Assembly (NCBI GenBank): GCA_944474755.1
Contig: OX104117.1
Coordinates: forward strand, 43,913,222 to 43,977,221
Direction: 5' to 3'
DNA: 64,000 nucleotides
Source of the DNA: Limnoperna fortunei
Lineage: Eukaryota > Mollusca > Bivalvia > Mytilida > Modiolidae
Shown: piece by piece, positions 46,710 through 57,465 of the stretch
Numbering within the stretch: position 1 is the first letter of the stretch
How the letters are laid out: each line of letters starts with the position of its first letter
Notes under the pieces: generated by a model
Told to the model about the DNA's origin: nothing
Databases searched by the model: none
The model's input: the letters and a program-made list of their open reading frames with translations, nothing else
Position numbers and translations under genes: made by a program

Positions 46710-48476
46710 ATGGGAATCAGAGGATTGCATAGTTTTATGGACAAAAAAGGTATTCTTCAACAATACTCTCTACGAAACTCGAGGGTTGTAATTGATGGCA
46801 ACACTGTCTGTCGTCACCTTCTTAATAAAGGTAGGGCAAGACATTTTGGTGGAGACTACAATGTAATAAAAAAAGCAGCTGAAGAATTTTTCGTCAGTTT
46901 ATTACACTGCAACGTCAAATCTTATGTTGTTTTTGATGGTGCACACGACCCAGACGACAAAAAAATTGCCGCTATACAAAAGAAATCCGAGCAATATATC
47001 CGAGAAAATGAAGAAAATGTTCGAGAAAACCTAGAATGTTTTCCCGTCCTCTCTTACGAGTCATTTTCAATGGTTTTGACGGACCTTAAGATTCCACACG
47101 TGGCATGTGAAGGAGAAGCTGATAATCAGATTGCGTTACTGGCAAAGCAATGGTGTTGTCCTGTTATTTCTGGTGATAATGTAATGTACATTTTTGATTT
47201 GCCAGGTGGGTTCATTTATTTTACAGATTTAAAGCTAGATAATAACATCAACACTGAAATTCCAACCAAATTGTATTTGTCAAGTCGGTTCCAAGAGAAA
47301 ACCGGAGTTTCGTGTAGTTTATTGCCTTTAGTAGCAACCTTGTTGGGAAGTAATTATGTAGACGACTCTGTGAAAAAAAATTTTTTTGAACGCATTGGAG
47401 CACCTTCAGGATTGTACGAATCTAAAGATTTAAATCTAATGTTTGATCTTTTAAAAAATATCGGCAATATAAGCAATGGAATCAGCCTGTTATTGAATTG
47501 CGTTGATAAAATTTTACCGCTACGCGAGGCTACTGACCTCAAAAAGAAAATAAACACGTCAATGAAAATGTTCACAGTACAAAATATATTCGAAACCTTT
47601 AGCATCAGCGAGTATTTTGAGGGAAAGTGTACAAGCAAACGTCACAACTGTCTACCAGACCGAATTGTTGAATGCATGCGTACGTGCGTTTTGTCAGGAC
47701 TTCCAGCAGATATTATAATCGGAAGAGTAATACTAAAGCCTACATTAGAAAAGTACGATTTGCCACCGGTTCAGGAGATTTGCCTCCCTTTGAGACAATT
47801 TCTATATGGCTTAATTACTAAATCATCTCCACCTAATGAACAACGTGATGGGATAGTAGAAATCGTACGCGAAAAGCGAATCATGACGAAGAAATTTGTA
47901 AAACCAGCGACCGTTATCAAAGGTTATGGTAGCGTACCAACACTTCAGGAGGTCGACAATATGGATGATAGAAAAAAGACAACACTTCTGTCAACAGTAT
48001 TTCAGTTTCAGTCTGACAAACTTAGTAAATTCCCAGAAGATTCTAAACTATTTATGCTAGCCTTTAATTATTTCTTGACCAGTGGAATCACGGACAATCC
48101 AGAGGAACACTTCAAGTCATATGTTTACTGCCATATCTTGTTTTTGAAGAAAAAGGAAAATGCTAATTTACGAGCAGTCTACCACAAACTCTCTGATACA
48201 TGGCATGGTCACGCTGTAAACGTATGTCTTTTCCACAAGTATTTGCAATGTTTTCAAGAATGCTTGAACATGGCATACACTATTAACGTAGTATTGGGTA
48301 CACCGTTAAAGCAACCCGATCCTGAAGTAGTCTACGATGGACCATTTATGTACCACATCTTTTTTAAGCAGCAAACAGAGGACCAAATTGATATGCTAAC
48401 CACGGATTGGTTTAATGATGAACCGGCCTTATTTGAACTTTTCACAACTTTTATTGACAATATGTACAGCGTCTAA
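46710..48476 (+). CDS. Asteroid-like FEN1/XPG-superfamily protein, copy 3 (two metal ligands lost)
   Basis: The 588-aa protein is colinear with copies 1 and 2, beginning MGIRGLHSFMDKKGILQQYS. Asp29 (VIDGNT), Asp76 (VFDGAHD) and CEGEAD are kept. The pair matching Asp156/Asp158 reads GDNVMYIFD, so the second Asp is Val158, and the Asp215 position is Asn (LLGSNY). These match FEN1 Asp181 and Asp233 in my alignment. Loss of either is expected to impair two-metal catalysis, yet the frame is intact over nearly 1.8 kb. The start is at the MGIRG methionine after the acceptor at 46698; a further in-frame Met at 46680 lies in the intron. A pseudo-enzyme or dominant-negative role is possible, as is early decay. 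Confidence 0.87.
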   Translation: MGIRGLHSFMDKKGILQQYSLRNSRVVIDGNTVCRHLLNKGRARHFGGDYNVIKKAAEEFFVSLLHCNVKSYVVFDGAHDPDDKKIAAIQKKSEQYIRENEENVRENLECFPVLSYESFSMVLTDLKIPHVACEGEADNQIALLAKQWCCPVISGDNVMYIFDLPGGFIYFTDLKLDNNINTEIPTKLYLSSRFQEKTGVSCSLLPLVATLLGSNYVDDSVKKNFFERIGAPSGLYESKDLNLMFDLLKNIGNISNGISLLLNCVDKILPLREATDLKKKINTSMKMFTVQNIFETFSISEYFEGKCTSKRHNCLPDRIVECMRTCVLSGLPADIIIGRVILKPTLEKYDLPPVQEICLPLRQFLYGLITKSSPPNEQRDGIVEIVREKRIMTKKFVKPATVIKGYGSVPTLQEVDNMDDRKKTTLLSTVFQFQSDKLSKFPEDSKLFMLAFNYFLTSGITDNPEEHFKSYVYCHILFLKKKENANLRAVYHKLSDTWHGHAVNVCLFHKYLQCFQECLNMAYTINVVLGTPLKQPDPEVVYDGPFMYHIFFKQQTEDQIDMLTTDWFNDEPALFELFTTFIDNMYSV

Positions 48477-48596
48477 TTATTAGTGACCTAAAAAAAACAT
48501 TATAGCAAATTAGGATTTAGTTTGATACACCGTTTACTGTTTACATGACATAAATTGGTAACATCGGACCTATAATTTGCATTGCTATTAATCTTT

Positions 48597-48602
48597 AATA
48601 AA
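48597..48602 (+). terminator. Probable poly(A) signal of copy 3
   Basis: AATAAA in 'atctttaataaaatcgcatt', 121 bp after the stop codon, is aligned with the same block after other copies. It is the best-preserved of the three 3' ends. Confidence 0.55.
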
Positions 48603-48689
48603 ATCGCATTCTTGGAAAACTTACAAGTCTCTCTCTTGATGAGAAGTAACACGACGGGTGCAATAGTACTTGTAGATGCAAATCTATCT

Positions 48690-48907
48690 GGTATACACAC
48701 GTCTAAGTATTGTGACAACCATATAATATATCTATCAAGCGGATTTCTGAAACATCAGAAATACAGGGTTAATATCAAATATTTATATATACGTCAAATT
48801 TTTGCTTTCCCTCAGCGGGATTCGAACTCACACCGTTGTGACACTGTGGCACCAATTCGCCTGCACTATGTCCAGCGGTCTAGACCCCTCGGCCAAATCC
48901 GCTATAT
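48690..48907 (-). mobile_element. tRNA-derived SINE family B, near full length
   Basis: On the minus strand the tRNA-like head reads GCGGATTTGGCCGAGGGGTC with box B GTGAGTTCGAATCCCGC, followed by a 3' part shared with 17986-18110 ('tatctatcaagcggatttct' on plus). It is inserted in the 3' flank of copy 3, just after its poly(A) signal. The duplicated unit flank resumes at about 49050-49230. A 203-codon frame running through it is not a gene. Confidence 0.75.
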
Positions 48908-49554
48908 AAAAAATATAGCTTCATTATCCGGGGTGAATCGTAGACATAGACATAGTACATGTGTACTAGCGTGTGACGATGGAATTTTCGTAACCAATAC
49001 GTATAAATCTGACAGTAATCTAATTCAGCATTTTTGGAATCTATCTGGAACACTTTATATATATATTATTTATATATGCTTTGTATTTTGTACTTTTATA
49101 CTTGAATTTTGTTCGTCTCAGTACGCCTCGGTATCTTCTGGTTTGCATTTTACTGCTTACGAAGAACAAATATCAAGTAAATCCAAGAAATAGAGTAAGA
49201 CTCACTATCCAAAGGATTGACAAAAAACTGAACATCCAATGATGTCACATATGAAAGTTACGTCCGACATATTTTTAATTTTAATCTGATTTTAATCTCA
49301 ATGCACTTGTGACGACAAATATGAATTCAGGAACTAAAGCAGTTTAAAAGTTCAAGCTTCCAAGGCACACACATAATAATACATTTACAAGTGTGACCTT
49401 ATATTCTGTCAGAAGATTAAAAAACAAATGAATAGCTCTATTTTTTTATAAATATTTTTCACTAAAATGGCAGTTAAATTTAACTTTATTGGAAGACAAT
49501 TATTATTGCTAGACCTTAACCCGGTAGGAAGTACCGGATTTATTATAGAAATAT

Positions 49555-49828
49555 GAGGGGTCTCGGTTGGCAAGCGGTTAAGGTATTTCATCTACAATTG
49601 ATCACGTGGTCTGTCAACACTGAGATTGCGGGTTTGAGTCTCACTGCGGGCAGAGTGCGCCCGACTGCAATCTAATCGTGACAAGGATTGAAAGTTTTCC
49701 TTCTACCGAAGGTCGGGGTTTTCTCCGGGTACTCTGTCGTCCTCCCCCAATAAAAACTGGAAGCCATAATACAGCTGAAATATTGCTGAAATTCGCATTA
49801 AACAACATTAAATCAATAAAACAAACAT
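49555..49828 (+). mobile_element. tRNA-derived SINE (family A), full length, plus strand
   Basis: Runs from 'ggggtctcggttggcaagcg' (box A diverged) through 'gcgggtttgagtctcactgc' to 'gctgaaattcgcattaaaca', with an AT-rich tail. More diverged than the copy at 10014. Confidence 0.85.
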
Positions 49829-50246
49829 AATAGAAATGGACTCTTTATTTGATTATTTTCTTATAAGCCTTAAATGTGTTGAATGGTTTCATATCGAAGG
49901 ACTTGCCAAATGTTGTATACAACTGATGACATCTGTGTGCTTGCCTTAATGAAATAAACATGCGTTATCTGAAAATGTTTGTTACCTATTTTGAAATCAA
50001 CACACATAACGTCAACATTTGCAGTGATCAGACATTACAGCAAGATTACAAATGAGTAAAAATAGTAATTTTTTGACATTATTGCTGAAGTACAGTTCTT
50101 GAAGAAACACAACGCAGAACAGAATCAAGTAATTTTCTAAAAATTGTGTCGTCTGATTTACTGTCAACAGCCATTAAATAGTTACAATACTTTAGTAATT
50201 TCTTGCTATAACCTCAGTAATAATTATCCAATCAATAAGCTCACTG
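49829..50246. other. Unit spacer before an orphan promoter
   Basis: Parallels 6240-6640 and 58230-58340 ('ggacttgccaaatgttgta', 'acgcagaacagaatcaagta'). No gene. Confidence 0.5.
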
Positions 50247-50340
50247 TTTATATATAAACCCTACGTATAATATCAGATTATTGTTTCTGTTTAATTTGAA
50301 ATTTCTGTGTCAATGTGCTTCCTAGACGGTTAGTGTACCA
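50247..50340 (+). promoter_or_regulatory. Orphan promoter copy
   Basis: TTTATATATAAACCCTACGTATAATATC matches 62997 and 6651. The donor position reads TAGACGGTTAGTG, so GTAAG is lost. The next coding relic downstream (54229) is about 4 kb away. Confidence 0.5.
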
Positions 50341-51368
50341 TATTCGTTCGAGTAATGTTTTATTATTTAAGGACAAATCCTAAACTTACTATGTTATGAT
50401 AAGCATTCACCTCGGCATGGAAAGTTTATACACTTTCATTTAACATTTAAAAAATATCTGTCATAAGAAGCCAAGTGAAAGCTCATCCCCGGGTAGCGGA
50501 TGGTAAAGGCAACATAGAGAAGTTTTAAGTTCAGTTAAAGGGAGGAAATTCAAGATCAATACTTTATGACTTGTTTACGTCATTTATTTATATTGACACT
50601 CAATGACTAAGGTCATTTGTTGCTCAGTCTGTGCCTATAATTTTGACAAAAACACCGGCATTTGTATCGCATAATCTTCCAGACTGGACATATTGCAGGC
50701 GAATTGAAACGATTCTAAATTGAAGTGTTATCACTTCTCAACAAATGTAAAAATAACATTATAACCTTAACATCAAAATAATATCAGTTTACGACGACAA
50801 ATAACCGATAGAAATAATAAGACACAATAGTATGAGTTACTATTATTAACTGCAAATGTAATTGTCTTTGCTCCAATTTACCACCTTCACTTTTTTAGTC
50901 AGAATCAAATACTGTATTTCCGATTAATTTCCTTTCTTGGATACAAACACATTTTTGTATTTTCATAAAATGTTTTGTCTTTCACTTTCTGCACTTTTCG
51001 GTCGTAATCAGAAATGGATTTGGCGGTAAAAATCCACGCTTGGAACCGGTTCCTAAGGTGCAAAATCAAAATATAGGCGTCATTGCGACATGTAGTTTTG
51101 CGTTTACACCAGGATCTACGATTGTCATAAACGTGATTTAATTGTTTTTAGCGCATCCATAAAGAACAATAGTGTTTCTGTGCAACATTAGTTTGCGTAT
51201 GTCCAAAAAGAAGCATTGTGGTTGCTTGATTCAATAATCTTAGACAGCCGTGGCATTCGAGTTAGATGATTTTAAACCTTCAGCCTTTGAATAAGACAAA
51301 AGGATCGAAGAACAGGATGCCTATACCGTGCAGGAATAAAACACACAAAGTCAATCAACCCTTATTAA
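50341..51368. other. No gene recognised
   Basis: Noncoding sequence, partly resembling the unit intron (50880-50980). Nothing else supported. Confidence 0.45.
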
Positions 51369-53400
51369 GTATTTAAGACATTTAAATGTATCGAGTCTCC
51401 AAAAATTAGAGCTAAAGGTAATTAAAAACTTGAACTTATCATCTTGCAAAACTGCGTAGAATGCGTCTGAATATTTAAAGACATTTTAAGGAAAACAGGC
51501 GAATAGTTTTAAAATACTTTTTCAGCCCATCCACCACATAAGAGAATTTAATAGACGGGTAGGGTTTCGTTGATTTCAGATTGTAATTATGTTTGTTCGA
51601 CAACAGGAAGCTTAATTCATGTAGTGTAATACATTTCGTAGTAGAAGTACAACGCAATATTGAATTAATCATTTTTTTAGAAACCTATCTTGTCTGATTT
51701 ACAGGAATCTACCCTACGTACTGTAAAGTAGTTTATTTCTAGGAATAAAGTAATTAAGATCTAACAGAGGGAACAGTTTTTGTTTCTTATTTTTTATCAT
51801 CTTATTGTGTTTGTTAAAAATGAAAGTTAACCGTAGTAATAAGAATAATTATCTAATATTCCGAGAATCATCTAAAAGAAAAAAATACTTTCAAATTTTC
51901 AAATAAAATTCATTCTTTTTCTAAAGCCCGTAGAAATAAACATCAATGTACATATTGTATATTAAATGTTATGTAGCAATTTCCTAACTGTCGTGTTTAT
52001 ATTCTCTGAACAATCTAATTAATATTAAATCTTCCACTTGCTCCCCCTTTTTGCTATGGTCGCTTACAACGTTATCATCAGACAACTACCTTAACCACTC
52101 GGACACTGAGACCCCTCTGTGATTTTCATACCTTTTTTTACGATGGTGAGCATTTATCTCGGCTAGGAAATTTTTAAACCTTCATTCAATGTTAAAAGTA
52201 TTTGTCATTTTGTATCTCACTTTTACATTTAATTTCCAATACATTGAATGTTAAAATACTAAATTGTTTTTAAAAATTTAACAAATTTTCATTTTGCAAG
52301 ATCTGACAAAAATGTTTAACGCTGAATTAATTCATGTTGGAGCTTACAGAAACACAAATTGCACACATGTTAACACAGCATAGGCATTCACTGTTGCACT
52401 GAGTGTAGGGTATACAATCTGGTAAAACGTTAATGATACATTTTTAGAAATGTTCTACTTCAAAAGCTGTTCTATCTTGAATGCCAATCTACAACGCTAA
52501 TTAATAACAACAAAAATGTATTCCCATTAAAACAGACTAGCGTAACGTAATGGTTCCTGAAGTATGTGAAATTCAAAGTTCTTAAAACAATTTCGCTTTT
52601 AAAAAATCTCGTTAAATTCTCGGATCATTTTCCAATAGTTGAAACGATTGTGTGTGTGCAGAATGTGTCTTCGAATTGTTGTCTTTATTAATGAAGCAAT
52701 TGACATAAGCAAATAAAAAAAAATATTCCAAGGAGATATCATAAACTAATCAACCAATACGTTAAGGCCAGGTAGTGACCACGATTACAAACTGAAAAAC
52801 AACTATCAGTAAGAAAAACCTCAAAACTGATGAGCTAGAGTAAATGTGCCAATCATAGGACGTGCAGTGTTTTCGGCCAAAAACGTATTCTGATCTCAAT
52901 CTCTGTTCGACGTTCGCAATTTAGAAATTTTACTCCCTTCAGAAACAGTTCATTCTTGTCTGTCCATTGCATCCAACGTGCTATTCAAAAACCTTTATTG
53001 AAACGTGCGTTTGATTGGTTATTTACTTCTATTATAAAGAGCTAATGTATAAAGTGATAATCTGTCGTTTCTTTTATCATGTACAATGCTAAATATTTAA
53101 CTGGTTTTATATTTTCCATAAAATTGTTGTCGCTGCGAATTACTTAAAAACAGTCTTATGTGAACTCATATTCATATTTCGCTTTCTGTATTGAAAACAA
53201 ACCCATTTTATGTATTTCCATAAAATGTTATGACCCACTTTCACATTCTGCCCTCTATTTTCATGAAATGTGATGCCTCATCTTTAACTTTCTGCACCTA
53301 AATAGAAAATAACTGATTTGTTAATTCCGAACAAATTATTGTTTATCGTTATCATCCACCCTCATAAACTGTTATTCGAAACTTAAAAATATGGCTGACT
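51369..53400. repeat. Segmental duplicate of window positions 1 to about 1130, with a truncated promoter
   Basis: 51369-51740 repeats 1-540, and 52850-53370 repeats about 640-1130. The promoter region near 51770-51835 has lost its TATA box, although the 'tcttattgtgtttgttaaaa' exon-1 part remains; the donor reads ATGAAAGTT. 52077-52117 is a 40-bp SINE family-A head fragment ('accttaaccactcggacact'). Confidence 0.65.
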
Positions 53401-53415
53401 TATTAAATATATGAT

Positions 53416-53672
53416 TTTGTTTGTTTGTTTGAACGTTGTTAACGCCACTTTCAGCAATTTTCAGCTTATCATGGCGTCCAGTTTTTATTGGGGAAGAAGC
53501 CGGAGTACCCGGAAAGAACCCTCGACCTAAGGTAGGAAAACTGGCAATCCTTGTCAATTAAGATTGGAGTTGAGTACACTGCCGGCAGTGAGACTCGAAC
53601 CCGCAACCTGTGTGACAGACCACGTGATCAATAGTAGACGAATAACATTAACCTCTCGGCCACAGAGGCCCC
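53416..53672 (-). mobile_element. Young tRNA-derived SINE (family A) with perfect 13-bp target duplication
   Basis: Minus-strand full-length copy. TTAAATATATGAT is present on both sides (53403-53415 and 53673-53685). The paralogous position in copy 1's intron (about 19533-19545) has a single copy and no SINE, so this insertion came after the duplication of the unit. Confidence 0.93.
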
Positions 53673-53689
53673 TTAAATATATGATGAAC

Positions 53690-54150
53690 AAGTTGTAAAA
53701 ATACTAACCTAAATGCAGGTAAAGAATATTGAGACTGAAGACCAACACATACAATAAAATGTTATAATTAAAATCACGTCAAATGTACCAACGTTACAAA
53801 TTTACTACGCCAAATGCCAAATGCGCATTTTGTTCCAGATTCAAAAATATTAGAAGTCCAATTAATAAGGACGATGAAGATTTGTTATTGCAATCATTCA
53901 TAACGGTGTACCAAAATCCGTTAAGGCAAACTATACCTTGGGAATAGAAAACCAGTATAATTTGAAACCTTTACAAAATTTCAGTCCTATATCACTAAAT
54001 GAATCAATGATGTTCGTGTCAGATCCAAGGTAGCTAACCTCGTGGTCAGCAGCATAGGCATCGACATACTGGTTTCAAAATTCGTTTTTAGCAAAGATAC
54101 CATGATCATGATATTTACTGCTCTATACGCGCGCTTTGTCTAATCTAAAT
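53690..54150 (+). repeat. Conserved intronic module (copy)
   Basis: Same block as at 19585 and 61290 ('atgcaggtaaagaatattga', 'gacgatgaagatttgttatt', 'atcactaaatgaatcaatga'), directly upstream of the CDS relic at 54229. Confidence 0.65.
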
Positions 54151-54228
54151 TAATAATAATTCTTGAAAATGCTCATTACATATTTAAAAAAGTTGTTTGT
54201 ATTAGAAAGATTTTTTAGCATTTAACAA

Positions 54229-54831
54229 GGGGTCTGTATTCTTCAACCATACCATCTGAAAAACTCAAAAGTTATGAATAATGATAATAATGTCTGTCAT
54301 CAAACGTCTTTATAATAAAACCGGAAGACATTTTAGTGGAGATTACACAGTAAAATAGAATGCAGTTAAAGTTTTATTTAGAATGTTACGTCAACCCTTA
54401 AGTTGTCTTTGATGATGCACACGACGCAGACGACAAACTAATAGCCAATATATAAAAGAAGTGTCAGCAAAGCATCAGCGAAAATGACGGAAACGTTCCG
54501 AATCATATGGAATGTTCTCCCATCCTCGCCTTTGAGTCATTTACAATGGTTTTAAATTAACTTAAGATTCCACACTTGGCATGAAAAGGCAAAGCTGATA
54601 ATCAGATTGCAGTACTTGCAAGGCAATGGTGGCATACACTAGTAACGTAGCGTTGGGTAGACCTTTAAAGCAACCCGAGCCAGAAGTAGTAAATGGACCA
54701 TTTATGTACTACTTGTTTCGTAAGCAGCAAACAGAGGACCAAATTGCTAAGTCAATCCCTGACTGTTTTAAGGATTCACCAGCCTATATGAACTTTCAAA
54801 AATGTTTATGGACAACATATCCAGCGTCTAA
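54229..54831 (+). pseudogene. Asteroid-like CDS relic with central deletion
   Basis: The relic starts at the GILQPYRL-equivalent codons (the first about 13 residues and the ATG are gone). It runs through the VFDGAHDADDK-equivalent to the GEADNQIAVLARQW-equivalent at about 54625 with several stops and shifts. It then jumps by the shared roughly 1.1-kb deletion to AYTSNVALGRPLKQPEPEVV and ends at TAA 54829-54831. The C-terminal piece is open for 71 codons only because the deletion created a new ATG in frame. It is not expected to be functional. Confidence 0.92.
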
Positions 54832-55162
54832 TTATTTGTGACCTAAAATACTCTATGCAAAGTTAGCATTTAGTTCGATTTTAAACTGTTTTCAGTCTAC
54901 ACGACATTAAGGGTAGCAGCCTGTAGAAAGAGGAGGATTCATAATGGTAACGGAGTTCTTATAAGATAACTGATTACCGATAACCATATAAATGGCGGAA
55001 AACAATTCTCTTCTAAAACGCAAAAACGTAGCCTGCTAAAGGCGAAGTTGATAATCAGATTATGGCACTAGGAAGGCAATGGTGTTGTCCCGTTATTTCT
55101 GGTAACAATTTACATTTTGATTTACCAGGAGGATCTGCTCATTTTAGTGACTTAAGGATTAA

Positions 55163-55326
55163 GAAATAATTCATGGCTGTCCCAATTTTATGGATTATTT
55201 AAATATGGGTAGGCATTATATTCATGAATATTTTGCCATTAGCGTTTGCTAATGGTAAAATATCATGAATATAATGCTTACCCATATTTAAATATCCATA
55301 AAATTGGGGCAGCGATGAATTATTTC
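55163..55326. mobile_element. Fold-back (hairpin) element inside a CDS relic
   Basis: 'aaataattcatggctgtccc' pairs with the complement of 'ggggcagcgatgaattattt'. The arms continue through 'tttatggattatttaaatat' and its complement to a centre at 'gccattagcgtttgctaatggt'. Confidence 0.7.
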
Positions 55327-55559
55327 GATTCTGATATGAAAATACAGAAATTTTACATTTCGCGACTACCTAGGTAAAGGTTTATTTTGGCTGTTCCAAT
55401 TTCCGAGAACCTCCCTTGTTTCGAAATTATTATATTTCTCGTGTAAAACTTAGTAGAAAAAAACGAAGAAATATAAATTAAAAACAAACAAACATATTTA
55501 TTAACATTTAAAAAAAAATTTAACAATCAAAACAAAGAACGACAAAATTAAATGCTTCA

Positions 55560-55915
55560 TTACATCAGTCGCCGTGTCGCGTGTCTGGGACTGTTCATGT
55601 GTTGCTGTGCTTGCGTGAGAAATGAAAACCGCTTACCGCATTTGGTCGATCTTATGCTCCTGTGTTAGATCCACAATTGTGCAAATTTAAATCGACAGTT
55701 ATTTTCCACAATTAATCAACATTTTGAAATTCGGTTGCGTTTTTATTTTGATACGTAACGGTAAATTCGTTTGTGGTGGGGGCGGGAAAAGTCTCGCGGT
55801 TTGCATTGAACGTCATTGTAAACAACGCAACGTCCCTTGAAAACACAACGTAGCTAAAGTCAAGGAAAACTTGTAACATGTAAACAATAAAGGCATAGAA
55901 TTGAAAATGGACTTG
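55560..55915 (+). pseudogene. Degenerate duplicate of the 4661 candidate exon and its promoter
   Basis: The region matches about 4300-4770: 'ttgcgtgagaaatgaaaacc', the GGCGGGAAAA site at 55781-55790, 'aaacaacgcaacgtccct', then 'agctaaagtcaaggaaaact'. The segment with the ATG and the first eight or so codons is deleted, and TAA and TAG codons interrupt the rest. The E2F-like motif is the best-kept part. Confidence 0.55.
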
Positions 55916-57465
55916 TTATCGCGATTGAATAAATATTTAAACAACCCAACCCACTTTTGTTTTTGATATTTGTGTGACGTTTTGTTTTGGTTAAAACGTG
56001 TACAAATTGATTTATTTTATTTAAACGGTGGTTTTGACCATTGTCTAAATCAATGTGATCAAATGTACCCAACAGATTGAATTGAAGACTTCCTTTACTT
56101 AAACAATGGTAGCGACATCTTGTGCGATCATGGTTATCACATTACCAAATATAAACATTCAAAACCGACACTTTATTTAGTAAACTTTGATTTAATCTAA
56201 ATTTCGTATTTTTACCATCTTTCACAGCTGGTGACAAGGTTGTATCAAATTTCTGTTTAAATATTTTTTATCTTGTTAATTGCCGGCAGAAACGCCAGAG
56301 GCATATGCAACTAGTGAAACGTAATTGATATATACGTTTTTTGTTTTTTTCTGTAACGTAGCAAACATGTCAAGCATTGTTTCGATAAAACTATTGCAGC
56401 TTAGTTTTAATTTTTTTATGTTATTGATTCGATATGTTACTTATGATCGAAATTAAACATGGCTATTCGTTTTTAAAAAGTTTGCTACTAACATTTACGA
56501 TACGATGAAATTCCAACAATTTATAGTTGTCAAGTCGGTTCCAAGAGAAAACCGGAATATTATCTAGTTTATTGCCTTTAACAGCTACTTTGTTAGGAAG
56601 TTATTATGCAGATATAGATGACTGTGTGAAAAAATATTTTTAAAGAATAGAAGCACCTTCAGATGTTTACGAATATAAAGCTTTAAATCTTATATTTAAT
56701 CTCTTTAAAATGTTAGCGATTTAAGTTATGGGATTATTGGATTGAGTTGATAGAATGTTACTAATACTCTAAGCTACCGACATCAAGAGGAAAATCAACA
56801 CGTCAATGAAAATGAAAATAAATTAGACACCTTTAGCATTTTGACGGAAATTGTACAAGCATATGTCACAACTGTCTACCTAACAGGATTATTGAATGCA
56901 TGCACACGTGCATCCTGTCAGGACTTTTAATAGATATAATAATCGGAGGAGTAATACTGCACCCTACATTACAACAGCACGATCTGCCGCGGGTTCAGGT
57001 GACTTTCCTCCCTTAAAAGTAACTCCTATATGGCTTAATTAATACCCACTGAATCCCGAGATGAAATTATATAGAAATCGTGCGCGAAAAGCGAACCATT
57101 ACGAAGAAACGTATAAAACCTTTGAATATCATCAGTAATTACGGTACCGTGCCACACCTTAGGAGATCGACAATATGGATAATAAAAAGAAGTCAACACT
57201 TTTGTCTGCAGTATTTTAATCTGAAAAACTGAGCATATTCCCAGAAAATTTGTGCTGGCCCTGTATTACCTTTTGACTAATGAATGTTTCGTAATTTTTT
57301 TTAATAAATGTACAAGCAATTTACCACAAGCTTTTTAACCACTAATTTACTAAGCAGCTAACAGAAGACCAAATGGATAACTTAATCACTGACTGGTTTA
57401 AAAATGATCCGGCCTTATATGAACTTTACTCAACTTTTATTGACAACGTAGCAAGCGTCTTATTA

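Larger units (their letters stand above)
55030..57465 (+). pseudogene. Asteroid-like CDS relic interrupted by a 1.3-kb insertion
   Basis: 55030-55165 covers the GEADNQ to DLPGG segment (WCCPVISGNN, copy-3-like). The CDS resumes at about 56513 with YSCQVGSKRKP-equivalent codons and continues, with many stops, shifts and small deletions, to the C-terminus near 57465. Unlike the other relics it keeps the central region. The GSDY site reads GSYY. The interruption (55166-56510) holds a hairpin element and a copy of the candidate first-exon region of 4661. Confidence 0.9.

Noticed and set aside
48582..49193. 203-codon open frame after copy 3
   Set aside because: It runs from the 3' flank through a minus-strand SINE and back into flank. 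No domain is seen and the paralogous flanks are not open.
54626..54841. Short protein resembling the nuclease C-terminus
   Set aside because: The ATG arises from an internal Met codon after a deletion junction. The piece lacks the nuclease domain and is part of a pseudogene.
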